NCBI RefSeq assembly: GCF_029277445.1
Contig: NZ_CP119566.1
Coordinates: forward strand, 1,147,001-1,211,000
Direction of reading: 5' to 3'
Length of the DNA: 64,000 bases
Source: Pararhizobium qamdonense
GTDB taxonomy: Bacteria; Pseudomonadota; Alphaproteobacteria; Rhizobiales; Rhizobiaceae
Both the position numbers and the translations under genes were made by a program. The notes under the pieces are model-generated. The model had not been told where the DNA came from. It worked only from the letters and a program-made list of their open reading frames with translations, and searched no databases. Positions 39,393-48,900 of this stretch are shown piece after piece. Each line of letters opens with the position of its first letter. Position 1 is the first letter of the stretch.

Positions 39393-40166
39393 ATGCTGCC
39401 GGACCGTGAATTTTTTGACCGCCTTGCCGATGCTGCCAAGGCGCAGACCCTGCCGCGTTTCCGCACCGGCATCAGTGTCGCCAACAAGGAGGCTGCCGGT
39501 TTCGACCCGGTTACCGAGGGCGACCGGGCGGCCGAAACGGCAATCCGTGCGTTGATCGAGGCGCATTTTCCAGAGCATGGCATTCTGGGCGAGGAATTCG
39601 GCAATGTCGGGCTCGACCGGGATTATGTCTGGGTGATCGATCCGATCGACGGGACCCGCGCGTTCATCTCCGGCCTGCCGGTCTGGGGCACGCTGATCGG
39701 CCTCTATCACAAGGGCGAGGCGGTGATGGGGCTGATGGACCAGCCGTTTACCGGCGAGCGCTATTTCGCCGATGGCAAGAACACCCATTATCGCGGGCCG
39801 GGCGAAGACAAGGTGGTCTCGACGCGCGCTTGCGCCGATCTCAGCCAAGCCATCCTCTTCACCACCTCGCCGCATCTTTATACCGGCGATATCAAGACCC
39901 GCTTCGAGGCGGTGCAGGACAAGGTGCAGCTCGCCCGCTACGGCTGCGATTGCTACGCTTTCGCGCTGCTGGCAGCCGGTCATATCGACCTCGTCATCGA
40001 ATGCGGCCTGAAGCCCTATGATGTCGGCGGGATCATTCCGCTGATCGAACAGGCCGGCGGCATCATCACCGATTGGAATGGCGGCCCGGCGGAAATGGGC
40101 GGCGAGGTGATTGCCGCCGGCAGTGCCGAAATCCATGCACAGGCGCTGGCGATCCTGAGGGGCTGA
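39393..40166 (+). CDS. hisN: Histidinol-phosphatase (inositol monophosphatase family)
   Basis: Mg2+-dependent phosphatase of 257 residues. The metal-site blocks are GILGEEFG, VIDPIDGTRAFISGLPVWGT and LKPYDVGGIIPLIEQAGG. The GCDCYAFALLAAGHIDLVIE block is typical of the HisN subgroup, which dephosphorylates L-histidinol phosphate in histidine synthesis, rather than of SuhB itself. It lies downstream of and divergent from the MmgR-like sRNA, the context for which that RNA family was named suhB. Convergent with the alpha/beta hydrolase gene. Confidence 0.85.
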   Translation: MLPDREFFDRLADAAKAQTLPRFRTGISVANKEAAGFDPVTEGDRAAETAIRALIEAHFPEHGILGEEFGNVGLDRDYVWVIDPIDGTRAFISGLPVWGTLIGLYHKGEAVMGLMDQPFTGERYFADGKNTHYRGPGEDKVVSTRACADLSQAILFTTSPHLYTGDIKTRFEAVQDKVQLARYGCDCYAFALLAAGHIDLVIECGLKPYDVGGIIPLIEQAGGIITDWNGGPAEMGGEVIAAGSAEIHAQALAILRG

Positions 40167-40181
40167 GAGCCACAACGGATG

Positions 40182-41159
40182 TCAGGCCGACAGGTCCTCG
40201 CTATCGGCGAGCGCCGTGTCCGCCGTGCTGCTGGGGATGAAGGCCTCGATGGCGGCGATCGCCTGGGCGCGATAATGGTCTGCTTCCTGCAGGAGTTCGT
40301 GCCGGGCGCCGTCGATCGGGATCATGTGGCCGGCGCGAAAATTGCGGGCAAGGGTCTCCACCGCCAGATGCGGCACCAGCCTGTCCTGCGTCGGCGCCAG
40401 CACGATGGTGGGAACGCGGATTTGCGTCAGATGTTCGCGGGCGGACACGCGCTTGATCGCCTTGAATGTCTCATGCAGCCAGCGGGCGGTGGGCGGTCCG
40501 AGCGCCAGTTCCGGATGGGCGTCCGTCAATGCCTTGTTGCGGGCAAAGCGCCGCGCATCCGAGGTCAAAAGATTTTCCGGAAATGGCCGCGAACCCTTGT
40601 CGCGCATCAAGGGCAGGGAGCCGAGACCAAAGAGCGTGAAAGCGCTGGCCAGGAGGCTGATCATGCCGTGGCCGACCTTTTGGCCGCCGAGCGCCATGAA
40701 GGGGGCGGCGATTGCCAGCCGGTCGATGCGGCTGGCAAGCAGCGGCGCCTGCGCCAGGGCAACCAATGCGCCCATCGAATGGGCCAGCATGAAGAAGGGC
40801 AGGCGGGTATCGGGAAGCACGATCTTTTCAAGGAAGGTCGAGAGATCGCTCTCATAGTCGGCAAAGCGCCTGACGTGACCACGGCGCCTGTTTTTCAACA
40901 GCCGCTCGGAGCCCGCCTGGCCGCGCCAGTCGAAGGTTGCGACCCACAGGCCCCGCGCGGTCAGCTCGCCGATCGTCTCGGCATATTTCTCGATCGATTC
41001 ATTGCGTCCCTGCAGCAGCACGACGGTGCCCTTGGCGACCGGCGCATCGGACTTGAAGATCGCATAACGGAGCTTGCGGTTGCCCACGCCCTCGAAGAAC
41101 CCGACGGTATGATTGCCGGGGACCGGATTGTCCGGGGTGGAATGAAGCATTGACGTCAT
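40182..41159 (-). CDS. Alpha/beta hydrolase (PldB-like lysophospholipase / S33)
   Basis: Hydrolase of 325 residues. GTVVLLQGRNESIEKYAET is the oxyanion-hole region, FFMLAHSMGALVAL the GxSxG nucleophile elbow, APTQDRLV the Asp and IDGARHELLQE the His of the triad. It resembles PldB/monoacylglycerol-lipase-type proteins (Hydrolase_4), possibly acting on lysophospholipids. No signal peptide was seen. Two other in-frame starts (15 codons earlier, 3 codons later) are possible, none with a good ribosome-binding site. The last 3' bases are separated from hisN by 15 bp. Confidence 0.82.
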   Translation of the reverse strand: MTSMLHSTPDNPVPGNHTVGFFEGVGNRKLRYAIFKSDAPVAKGTVVLLQGRNESIEKYAETIGELTARGLWVATFDWRGQAGSERLLKNRRRGHVRRFADYESDLSTFLEKIVLPDTRLPFFMLAHSMGALVALAQAPLLASRIDRLAIAAPFMALGGQKVGHGMISLLASAFTLFGLGSLPLMRDKGSRPFPENLLTSDARRFARNKALTDAHPELALGPPTARWLHETFKAIKRVSAREHLTQIRVPTIVLAPTQDRLVPHLAVETLARNFRAGHMIPIDGARHELLQEADHYRAQAIAAIEAFIPSSTADTALADSEDLSA

Positions 41160-41344
41160 GGCAGGTCCGTGTCCGGCGGGTCTTTCAGGGTGCAGTGGCA
41201 ACACACCAGTGCGCCGGCTGCAGAAGAATGCGCCTGCAATGCACCGGATTTATGATCGCCTATTTTGATCAATACCGATTAAGGAACGGTGCAGGCAAAG
41301 CAGTGGGGAAGCGATCCGCACGGTCAAAAATGCTGGCCATCTGG

Positions 41345-41398
41345 AAAAAGGGCCGGAAACGGTGGGGGACTTATACCGTTCCCGGCCAGAGACAGTCG
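41345..41398 (-). terminator. Orphan terminator-like hairpin
   Basis: On the minus strand GGCCGGGAACGGT and ACCGTTTCCGGCC (one mismatch, 11-base loop) are followed by CTTTTTCC. It points towards the alpha/beta hydrolase gene from a 550-base gap (41160-41709) with no supported gene, so its source transcript is unknown. It may insulate the hydrolase from read-through. Confidence 0.6.
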
Positions 41399-41575
41399 GC
41401 CGGTAGAGGACAGGGAGCTTTGGGAGAAGGGACGTTCACCTCGGCTGCCTGCCTCGTCTTCCGATGTTTCGGTTTTAAAGCATGAAAGCTGAACGCAGCT
41501 CGAACCGGCCGTTCATCCTGCGTTTATCGGCGGCGGGGCTCATGAGATGCGCGTTCTTAGTTGTGTGCCCGGGGG

Positions 41576-41604
41576 CTTGAAGGCCGCAGAAACAATTCCC
41601 ATCT
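41576..41604 (+). promoter_or_regulatory. RpoH (sigma-32)-like heat-shock promoter
   Basis: CTTGAA (41576-41581) and CCCATCT (41598-41604) are separated by 16 bp, matching the heat-shock sigma factor consensus (CTTGAA / CCCCATNT). The predicted start, about 41611, leaves a leader of about 100 nt before the small heat-shock gene. Confidence 0.72.
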
Positions 41605-41610
41605 CATCCT

Positions 41611-41709
41611 CACGGGCGCCGAAACCGGGCCCGTTCACCGGTTCTGCCATTGCCACTTGCAGGGATGACAGAGCCAAGATCGCACACCCGTTGCTCACAA
41701 GAGGACATC
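41611..41709 (+). promoter_or_regulatory. ROSE-like RNA thermometer
   Basis: The leader can fold into stacked hairpins: ACGGGC/GCCCGT (41612-41634), GGTTCTG/CAGAGCC (41640-41675) with an inner TGC/GCA, and a final TTGCTC-ACAA-GAGGA (41691-41705). In the last one UUGCU pairs with the Shine-Dalgarno AGAGGA, including the G opposite G that is the hallmark of ROSE elements. Heating would melt this and expose the ribosome-binding site. Length, position and host group all fit ROSE. Confidence 0.82.
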
Positions 41710-42186
41710 ATGCGTCACGTTGATTTTTCCCCCCTTTACCGTTCCACCGTCGGTTTCGACCGTCTCTTCACCATGCTCGACAGTCTCGGCCAGCCGGACC
41801 AGTCGCAGACCTATCCGCCCTACAATATCGAGCGGACCGGCGAGAGCACCTACCGGATCACCATGGCTGTTGCCGGGTTTGACGAAAGCGAACTTTCGAT
41901 CGAAGCCCGCGAACACACGCTGACCGTCAAGGGCGAGAAGAGCGAAGAAAAGGCGACCGACAACCAGTTCCTCTATCGCGGCATTGCCAAGCGCGCGTTT
42001 GAGCGCCGCTTCCAGCTCGCCGACCATGTGGAAATCCAGTCCGCTTCGCTGAAGAACGGCCTGCTTCACATCGATCTCCTGCGCGAGATCCCGGAAGCCG
42101 CCAAGCCGCGCCGCATCGATATTGTTGCCGCGCAGTCGGCGCCGAAGCAGATCGAGGCCACGCAGGTCACCGGCGCTACCAACTAA
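41710..42186 (+). CDS. Small heat-shock protein Hsp20 (IbpA-like)
   Basis: Holdase chaperone of 158 residues. The N-terminal MRHVDFSPLYRSTVGFDRLFTMLD is of the rhizobial class A / IbpA type. The alpha-crystallin domain spans about 35-130 (YPPYNIERTGESTYRITMAVAGF ... LKNGLLHIDLLREIP), and a short IEATQV tail, related to the IXI motif, follows. The ATG at 41710 is set by AGAGGACATC within the thermometer hairpin; an in-frame start 20 codons upstream would disrupt that element. Regulated at transcription (RpoH-like promoter) and translation (ROSE-like leader). Confidence 0.93.
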   Translation: MRHVDFSPLYRSTVGFDRLFTMLDSLGQPDQSQTYPPYNIERTGESTYRITMAVAGFDESELSIEAREHTLTVKGEKSEEKATDNQFLYRGIAKRAFERRFQLADHVEIQSASLKNGLLHIDLLREIPEAAKPRRIDIVAAQSAPKQIEATQVTGATN

Positions 42187-42242
42187 ACCCGTGATCTGAA
42201 GAAAAAACGCGGTGCCTTTCGGGGCACTGCGGATATTCGGGA

Positions 42243-42277
42243 GCCGTTTGCAGCCGCGTGTTGCAGGCGGCTTTTTT
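42243..42277 (+). terminator. Hsp20 gene terminator
   Basis: GCCGTTTGCA...TGCAGGCGGC (10 bp with two G-T pairs) followed by TTTTTT. A weaker GTGCC/GGCAC hairpin lies just before it. Confidence 0.85.
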
Positions 42278-42322
42278 GTTCCAACGCGCTAAAGCTGGAC
42301 GCGTTGTTCTGATCGACGCCCT

Positions 42323-43360
42323 TTATTGTGCAACCGGAGCCGGAGCCGAAACCTCAGCCGGAGCCGCAGCGACGGCTGCATTTGCGGCGGCAACGGCCAG
42401 GCGGCGGTTGCGTTCGGCATATTTCTGGGCGATCACCGCGCAGGCCATCAGCTGAATCTGGTGAAACAGCATCAACGGCAGCACGATACTGCCGATGCCC
42501 TGGCCGGCGAAGATGACGTTGGCCATCGGTACGCCGCTGGCAAGGCTCTTCTTCGAGCCGCAGAAGGTGATGGCGATCTCGTCCTGCTTGGAAAAGCCCA
42601 TCAGGCGGCTGCCGTACATGGTCACGATCAGCACGACGGCGAGAAGGAGGATGTCGAGGACGATGACGACAGCGATGTCACGGATGGAGAACGTGCTCCA
42701 GATGTTTTCGTTCACCGCTTCGCTGAAGGCGAGATAGACGACCATCAGGATCGAGCCGCGATCGACCGGCATCAGAAGCGTCTTGCGGGCGCGGATGAAA
42801 TTGCCGATCCACGGCTGCAGGATCTGGCCGAGAATGAACGGCGCCAGCAGCTGCAACAGGATCTGTTCGAGCGCATCGAACGAAAACCCGCCATGGCCGC
42901 CGGCTGTGAACAACAGGCCGACCAGAAGCGGCGTCAGGAACATGCCGAAAATATTGGAGGCCGAGGCGGCACAGATGGCGGCGGGAACATTGCCGCCTGC
43001 CATGGACGTGAAGGCAATCGACGACTGTACGGTCGAGGGCAGCACACAGAGAAAGAGGATGCCGGTATAGAGCGCCGGTGGCAGGAGGGTCGGCGGCAGG
43101 AAGCCGATGGCAAGGCCGAGCAACGGAAAGAGCACGAAGGTCGAGGCCAGGATGACGATATGCAGCCGCCAATGCAGCAGACCGGCCACCACGACATCGC
43201 GCGACAGCCGCGCACCGTGCAGGAAGAACAGCAGCCCGATGGCGATCTTGGTGGCAAGACCGAACCAGTCCGCCGGCTCGCCGGAAATCGGCAGCAGCGA
43301 TGCGAGGATGACCGTGCAGACCAAAAGGAGGGTGAAGGTATCGGGCAGGAAACGGCGCAT
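42323..43360 (-). CDS. Bile acid:sodium symporter (BASS) family protein
   Basis: Membrane protein of 345 residues with about ten hydrophobic segments, from MRRFLPDTFTLLLVCTVILASLLP to MLFHQIQLMACAVIA. The CVLPSTVQSSIAFTSMAGGNVPAA crossover and CGSKKSLASGVPMANVIF are the two inverted-repeat substrate/Na+ sites of the BASS fold (YfeH-like branch). The Ala/Pro-rich tail is likely cytoplasmic and unstructured. It probably takes up an organic anion with sodium; the substrate is unknown. Divergent from a LysR gene 96 bp away that may control it. A start 27 codons upstream was rejected. Confidence 0.88.
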   Translation of the reverse strand: MRRFLPDTFTLLLVCTVILASLLPISGEPADWFGLATKIAIGLLFFLHGARLSRDVVVAGLLHWRLHIVILASTFVLFPLLGLAIGFLPPTLLPPALYTGILFLCVLPSTVQSSIAFTSMAGGNVPAAICAASASNIFGMFLTPLLVGLLFTAGGHGGFSFDALEQILLQLLAPFILGQILQPWIGNFIRARKTLLMPVDRGSILMVVYLAFSEAVNENIWSTFSIRDIAVVIVLDILLLAVVLIVTMYGSRLMGFSKQDEIAITFCGSKKSLASGVPMANVIFAGQGIGSIVLPLMLFHQIQLMACAVIAQKYAERNRRLAVAAANAAVAAAPAEVSAPAPVAQ

Positions 43361-43405
43361 ATCGATCGTCCAGACAATGAAAAGATGATTGGCGGCATCA
43401 TTGTC

Positions 43406-43439
43406 ATTATGATATCGAATGCAAGTAATAACGATTATC
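43406..43439. promoter_or_regulatory. Candidate LysR-binding dyad
   Basis: The divergent spacer between the BASS transporter and LysR genes contains GATATCG (43411-43417) and CGATTATC (43432-43439), nearly inverted repeats, plus ATTA...TAAT and a T-N11-A match (T43415, A43427). This is the expected place for autoregulation by a LysR protein. Confidence 0.35.
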
Positions 43440-43456
43440 ACGAATCAGGATGACAG

Positions 43457-44332
43457 ATGCTGGATTTGGCTCAACTGCGCAGTTTTCTTGCCGTCGAGCA
43501 GATGGCGAGCTTTACGCTTGCCGCAGAGCGGCTGGGGCTTGGGCAATCGACGGTCAGCCAGCATATCCGCCGGCTGGAAGCTGATCTCGGGCGAAAGCTG
43601 GTCGAGCGCGATACGCATCGTGTATCACTGACGGCCGATGGCGAGGCGCTTTTGGGACCGGCGCGCGCCATGCTGTCGCTGGACGGGCAGGTGAAATCGC
43701 TGTTTGCCGAGCGCAGCCTGCACGGCCGCCTGCATCTCGGCGTCTCGGAAGATTTCGTCATGAGCCGGCTTCCGGCCGTGCTCGAAGATTTTACCCGGGC
43801 GCATGCCTCCGTCGATCTCGAACTGACCGTGGCGCTCAGCGGTACGCTTTATCAGATGCAGGATGAGGGCGCGCTCGATCTGGTGCTCGCCAAGCGCCGG
43901 ATCGGCGATGCGCGCGGCCAGCTCGTCTATCGCGAGCCGCTGGTCTGGCTGGCGCGCGATCCGGAGCGGGTGATGCGGGGCGACGTGCTGCCGCTGATCG
44001 CCTTTCCGCCGCCGAGCATTACTCGCAGCGTTGCACTCGAAGCACTGGAGCGGGCAGGCGTGCCGTGGCGCATCGTCTGCACCTGCGGCAGCCTTAGCGG
44101 CCTGACGGCCGCCGCCCGTGCCGGAATGGGCGTTCTGGTGCAGCCGCGCAGCATGGCCCCGGCCGGATTGCGGGAAATTACGTCGGATAGGTTGCCACGG
44201 CTCGAGGATGTGGAATTCGTGCTGGTGGCGCGGCGCGGCGCGGACAGGGCACTGGTGAAAGCCCTGTCCGGTGAAATCCTGGCGACGGTCGGCGGGCTGC
44301 AGGCGTCCCTGGCAGGCAAACCGTCGCTCTGA
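43457..44332 (+). CDS. LysR family transcriptional regulator
   Basis: Regulator of 291 residues. The N-terminal winged helix-turn-helix reads LDLAQLRSFLAVEQMASFTLAAERLGLGQSTVSQHIRRLE (3-42), followed by the periplasmic-binding-like effector domain (about 90-285, RLHLGVSEDFVMSRLPAVLEDF). It is divergent from the BASS transporter gene and converges on the threonine aldolase gene, whose stop codon is immediately adjacent. The most likely target is the transporter; the inducer is unknown. Confidence 0.9.
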   Translation: MLDLAQLRSFLAVEQMASFTLAAERLGLGQSTVSQHIRRLEADLGRKLVERDTHRVSLTADGEALLGPARAMLSLDGQVKSLFAERSLHGRLHLGVSEDFVMSRLPAVLEDFTRAHASVDLELTVALSGTLYQMQDEGALDLVLAKRRIGDARGQLVYREPLVWLARDPERVMRGDVLPLIAFPPPSITRSVALEALERAGVPWRIVCTCGSLSGLTAAARAGMGVLVQPRSMAPAGLREITSDRLPRLEDVEFVLVARRGADRALVKALSGEILATVGGLQASLAGKPSL

Positions 44333-45379
44333 TCAGAGCGCCTTCAGGAACTGATCGACATCATGGGGCGTCGTTGCAAAGCTGGTGACCAGGCGGTAGA
44401 GGCCCTCGTCGCCGGCGACGGTATCCGCCAGCGCATGCGGCACAGGCCAGTCGTAAAACACGGCGCCATCGGCCTGCAGCTTGGCAGCGGTCTCCTTTTT
44501 TAGGACGACGAACAGTTCGTTGGAGCCGCTCGGCCAGGCAAGCCGGGTGCTGTTTGAGCCCGCGATGCCGTCGGCGAGCCGGTTTGCCATGCCGTTGGCG
44601 TGGCGGGCGAGATCGAGCCAGAGACCGCCTTCCAGATAGGCGTCGAACTGGGCGGCGATGAAGCGGGATTTCGAAAACAGCTGGGCGGAGCGCTTGCGCA
44701 GGTAGCCCATTTCCTCGGCCTTCGAGGTATCGAACATGATCAACGCCTCGGCGCACCAGCAGCCATTCTTGGTGCCGCCGAAGGAGAGAAGGTCAATGCC
44801 GCGTTTCCAGGTCATTTCGGCCGGTGTCGTATCAAGCGTCACCAGCGCATTGGCAAAGCGGGCGCCGTCCATATGCAAGGGCAGCTTGGCCGCCTTGGCG
44901 ATGGTGGAGATCGCGTCGATTTCGTCAAGGCTATAGACGGTGCCGGCTTCGGTTGCCTGCGTCATGGTGATCGCCATCGGCTGGCCGCCATGAACGCCGC
45001 CGCCGCGTGTGCGCTGGATTTCCCTTTCCAGCCGGGCTGGATCCATCTTGCCGTGGGGGCCATCGACCGGCGCAAGCTTGGCGCCATGCGAGAAGAATTC
45101 GGGCGCTCCGCATTCGTCGGCATTCACATGCGCTTCGCGGTGGCACAGCACATGACCGCCCGGACGATTGGTACTGGCTAGCGCCAGCGAGTTGGCGGCC
45201 GTGCCGGTCGCGACGAAGAACACGGCGACGTCGCGCTCGAACACTTCAGACAGCGTCTTTTCGACCTTCTTGTCGAGATCGCTCGTGCCATAGGCCGATG
45301 CAAAGCCACCGGCGGCCTTGACGAGGCTTTCGGCGATCACGGGATGGGCGCCTGCCCAGTTGTCGGAGGAGAAAATCAT
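44333..45379 (-). CDS. ltaE: Low-specificity L-threonine aldolase
   Basis: PLP-dependent fold-type I enzyme of 348 residues cleaving L-threonine/allo-threonine to glycine and acetaldehyde. MIFSSDNWAGAHPVI is the usual N-terminus; LHMDGARFANAL holds the Asp that contacts the PLP ring, and LLSFGGTKNGCWCAEALI the Schiff-base Lys. Length is normal. The ATG follows AGGATCGCATC. The gene abuts the LysR gene tail-to-tail with no spacer. Confidence 0.9.
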   Translation of the reverse strand: MIFSSDNWAGAHPVIAESLVKAAGGFASAYGTSDLDKKVEKTLSEVFERDVAVFFVATGTAANSLALASTNRPGGHVLCHREAHVNADECGAPEFFSHGAKLAPVDGPHGKMDPARLEREIQRTRGGGVHGGQPMAITMTQATEAGTVYSLDEIDAISTIAKAAKLPLHMDGARFANALVTLDTTPAEMTWKRGIDLLSFGGTKNGCWCAEALIMFDTSKAEEMGYLRKRSAQLFSKSRFIAAQFDAYLEGGLWLDLARHANGMANRLADGIAGSNSTRLAWPSGSNELFVVLKKETAAKLQADGAVFYDWPVPHALADTVAGDEGLYRLVTSFATTPHDVDQFLKAL

Positions 45380-45641
45380 GATGCGATCCTGCTATGCCGG
45401 AGAAATGCTCCCCGAATTGGTTGGTCAGGCGAGACCATACGGATGCAGTTGCGGCAATCAATCCAGGAGAGGCGAGATAAGGACAATATCAGACCAGTTT
45501 GAAACCAAATTGAAGAAAATATGGAGTTGACGAAAGAAAATTACAAAAACGTGAAATTAACCGCAATGTTCGGCAAAATAGGTCTGAATATTTTGCATGA
45601 GTGGTCTTGCGGAGGAGGGTGCTTTCTGGCATAGAGCCTAT

Positions 45642-45670
45642 GAAATAGGACAGTATGACTGTCCTATTTC
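45642..45670. promoter_or_regulatory. Perfect 12-bp inverted repeat upstream of gltB
   Basis: GAAATAGGACAG-TATGA-CTGTCCTATTTC, perfect over 12 bp on each side with a 5-base loop, lies 270 bp before the gltB ATG. The 560-base gap 45380-45942 has no supported gene. No T-run follows, so it looks like an operator or a leader hairpin rather than a terminator. A second, weaker CCGGAAG...CTTCCGG pair follows within 60 bp. Confidence 0.5.
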
Positions 45671-45942
45671 GGTCTCAAGACCGGAAGGACGCCGGAACGC
45701 CCGCCTGATGCGGCTTCCGGCTGACGATTGTAGACCGCGCCGGACGTTATCTGATCCGGGCTGGCGGGACAATCGCGATGGTCGCGAGCACTCTGTGCCG
45801 GATGCAGTCAATGCTTCATTTGCGACCGGATCAGGATCATGCAACGATAATGCCGGTGCCGGCCTGAACGGGACTCTTGCCCGCAAAGCCTGCCTGGACT
45901 GCGGAAATATCCGGCCATGCCGGGTTAACAGGAGGGAAGACG

Positions 45943-48900
45943 ATGACGGACCTTACGCCATCCACCGTAACTGGGCTCAACATTGCGCGCGAAACCGCGA
46001 CGGTTGAGACGCATACCGCATTTCCGGGCCTGCCGAAAAAACAGGGTCTTTACGACCCGCGCAACGAACATGATGCCTGCGGCGTCGGTTTCGTCGCCCA
46101 TATGAAGGGCCAGAAGTCCCACCAGATCGTCAAGGATGGCCTGTTCATCCTGGAAAACCTGACGCATCGCGGCGCTGTCGGCGCCGATCCTTTGATGGGT
46201 GATGGTGCCGGCATTCTGGTTCAGATCCCCGACCGCTTCTTCCGTGAGGAAATGGCGCTGCAGGGCGTTACCCTGCCGAAGGCTGGCGAATATGCCGTCG
46301 GATACCTGTTCATGCCGCAGGACGAGGCGCAGATCGCCCATTTCAAGCAGGTGATCACCGAGGTCGTTGCGGAAGAGGGCCAGACGCTGCTCGGCTTCCG
46401 TGAAGTGCCGGTCGATAACGCCTCTTTGTCCAAGGCCGAGCATATTGCCGCGACCGAGCCGCATCATGTGCAGGTGTTCATCGGGGCCGGCCGCGATGCT
46501 GCGACCAATGCCGAATTTGAACGCCGCCTGTTTACGCTGCGCAAGGTGATCTCCAACCGTATCTATAATGCCTTCGAAGGGGCCGAGACCGGCTTCTATC
46601 CGGTGTCGCTGTCGACCCAGACCATTGTCTACAAGGGCATGTTCCTGGCCTATCAGGTGGCCGCCTATTTCAAGGATCTGGCCGATCCCCGCTTCGAATC
46701 GGCTGTCGCCCTTGTGCACCAGCGCTTCTCGACCAACACCTTCCCGTCGTGGAAGCTGGCGCATCCCTACCGCATGGTCGCCCATAACGGCGAGATCAAC
46801 ACGCTGCGCGCCAACGTCAACTGGATGGCCGCACGCCAGGCTTCGGTATCCTCGCCGCTGTTCGGCGGCGATATTTCCAAGCTGTGGCCGATCTCCTATG
46901 AGGGGCAGTCGGATACAGCCTGTTTCGATAACGCGCTCGAATTCCTGGTGCAGGGCGGGTATCCGCTGTCGCATGCCGTCATGATGCTGATCCCGGAAGC
47001 CTGGGCCGGCAACCAGCTGATGGCGCCCGAGCGCAAGGCATTCTACGAATATCATGCCGCTCTGATGGAACCGTGGGATGGCCCGGCCGCCGTCTGCTTT
47101 ACCGATGGCAAGCAGATCGGCGCGACGCTCGACCGCAACGGCCTGCGCCCGGCACGTTATCTCGTCACCGACGACGACCGCGTCATCCTCGCGTCCGAGG
47201 CCGGCACCCTGCCGGTCAAGGAAGAGAGCATCGTCAAGAAGTGGCGCCTGCAGCCGGGCAAGATGTTGCTGATCGATATGGAGGAAGGCCGGATCATCTC
47301 CGACGAGGAGCTGAAGTCGAACCTTGCCAACCAGCATCCCTACCGCCAGTGGCTGGACAACACCCAGCTCATTCTCGAAGACCTGAAGCCGGTGGAGCCC
47401 CGGGCGCTGCGCCGCGACGTGTCGCTGCTCGATCGCCAGCAGGCGTTCGGCTATACCCAGGAAGACACCAAGATCCTGATGTCGCCGATGGCCACGACCG
47501 GCCAGGAAGCCATCGGCTCGATGGGCACCGATACGCCGATTTCGGCAATGTCGGACAAGACCAAGCTGCTTTATACCTATTTCAAGCAGAACTTCGCGCA
47601 GGTCACCAACCCGCCGATCGATCCGATCCGCGAAGAGCTGGTGATGAGCCTCGTCTCGTTCATCGGTCCGCGCCCGAACCTGCTCGATCATGCCGGCATG
47701 GCGCATGCCAAGCGGCTGGAAGTGCGCCAGCCGATCCTGACCAATGGCGATCTGGAAAAGATTCGCTCGATCGGCCACACGGAAGACCGTTTCGACACCA
47801 AGACGCTCGATTTCACCTATGATATCGCGCGCGGCGCCGAAGGCATGCCGGAAATTCTCGACCGGCTATGCGAGCGCGCCGAAGCCGCCGTCAAGGGTGG
47901 CTACAACATCATCGTGCTGTCTGACCGCCAGATCGGCCCGGACCGCATGGCGATCCCGGCGCTTTTGGCGACCGCCGCCGTCCACCATCACCTGATCCGC
48001 AAGGGGCTTCGCACTTCAGTCGGTCTCGTGGTGGAGACCGGCGAGCCGCGCGAAGTGCACCATTTCTGCCTGCTGGCAGGCTATGGCGCCGAGGCGATCA
48101 ACCCTTATCTCGCTTTCGATACGCTGACCGACATGCACAAGCGCGGCGAATTCCCGAAGGAAGTCGATGGCAGCGAAGTCGTCTACCGCTACATCAAGGC
48201 GGTCGGCAAGGGTATCCTCAAGGTCATGTCCAAGATGGGCATCTCGACCTACCAGTCCTATTGCGGCGGCCAGATCTTCGATGCGATCGGTTTGAACTCC
48301 GAACTGATCGACCGGTATTTCTTCGGCACGGCAACGCAGATCGAAGGCATCGGCCTGGAAGAAATCGCCAAGGAAACCTTCAACCGCCATCAGGCCGCCT
48401 TCGGCGCCGATCCGCTGTTGAAGAGCACGCTCGATATCGGCGGCGAATATGCCTACCGCATGCGCGGCGAAGGCCACGCCTGGTCGCCGGACGCTGTCGC
48501 ATCGCTGCAGCATGCCGTGCGCGGCAATGCAGAAGATCGCTACCGTGAATTTGCCGAGATGGTGAATGGCGCAGCGTTGCGCATGAACACCATTCGCGGC
48601 CTGTTTTCGATCAAGGGCGCGGAAGCGACCGGCCGCAAGCCGATCCCGATCGAGGAGGTCGAGCCGGCTGCCGATATCGTCAAGCGGTTTTCCACCGGCG
48701 CCATGTCGTTCGGTTCGATCTCGCGCGAAGCCCATACGACGCTGGCGATTGCCATGAACAGCATCGGCGGCAAGTCGAACACCGGCGAGGGCGGCGAAGA
48801 AGCCGACCGTTACCTGCCGCTCTACAACGGCGCGCGCAATCCGGAACGCTCGGCGATCAAGCAGATCGCGTCCGGCCGTTTCGGCGTCACGACCGAATAT

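Noticed and set aside
41150..41492. Plus-strand frames of 111 and 67 codons between the hydrolase and Hsp20 genes
   Set aside because: They overlap a terminator-like hairpin, lack ribosome-binding sites and family features.
45595..45640. Sigma-54 promoter before gltB
   Set aside because: GG and GC elements are present but not at the -24/-12 spacing.
45597..46007. 136-codon frame upstream of and overlapping gltB
   Set aside because: It overlaps the perfect inverted repeat and the gltB start in another frame, lacks a ribosome-binding site and resembles nothing known.
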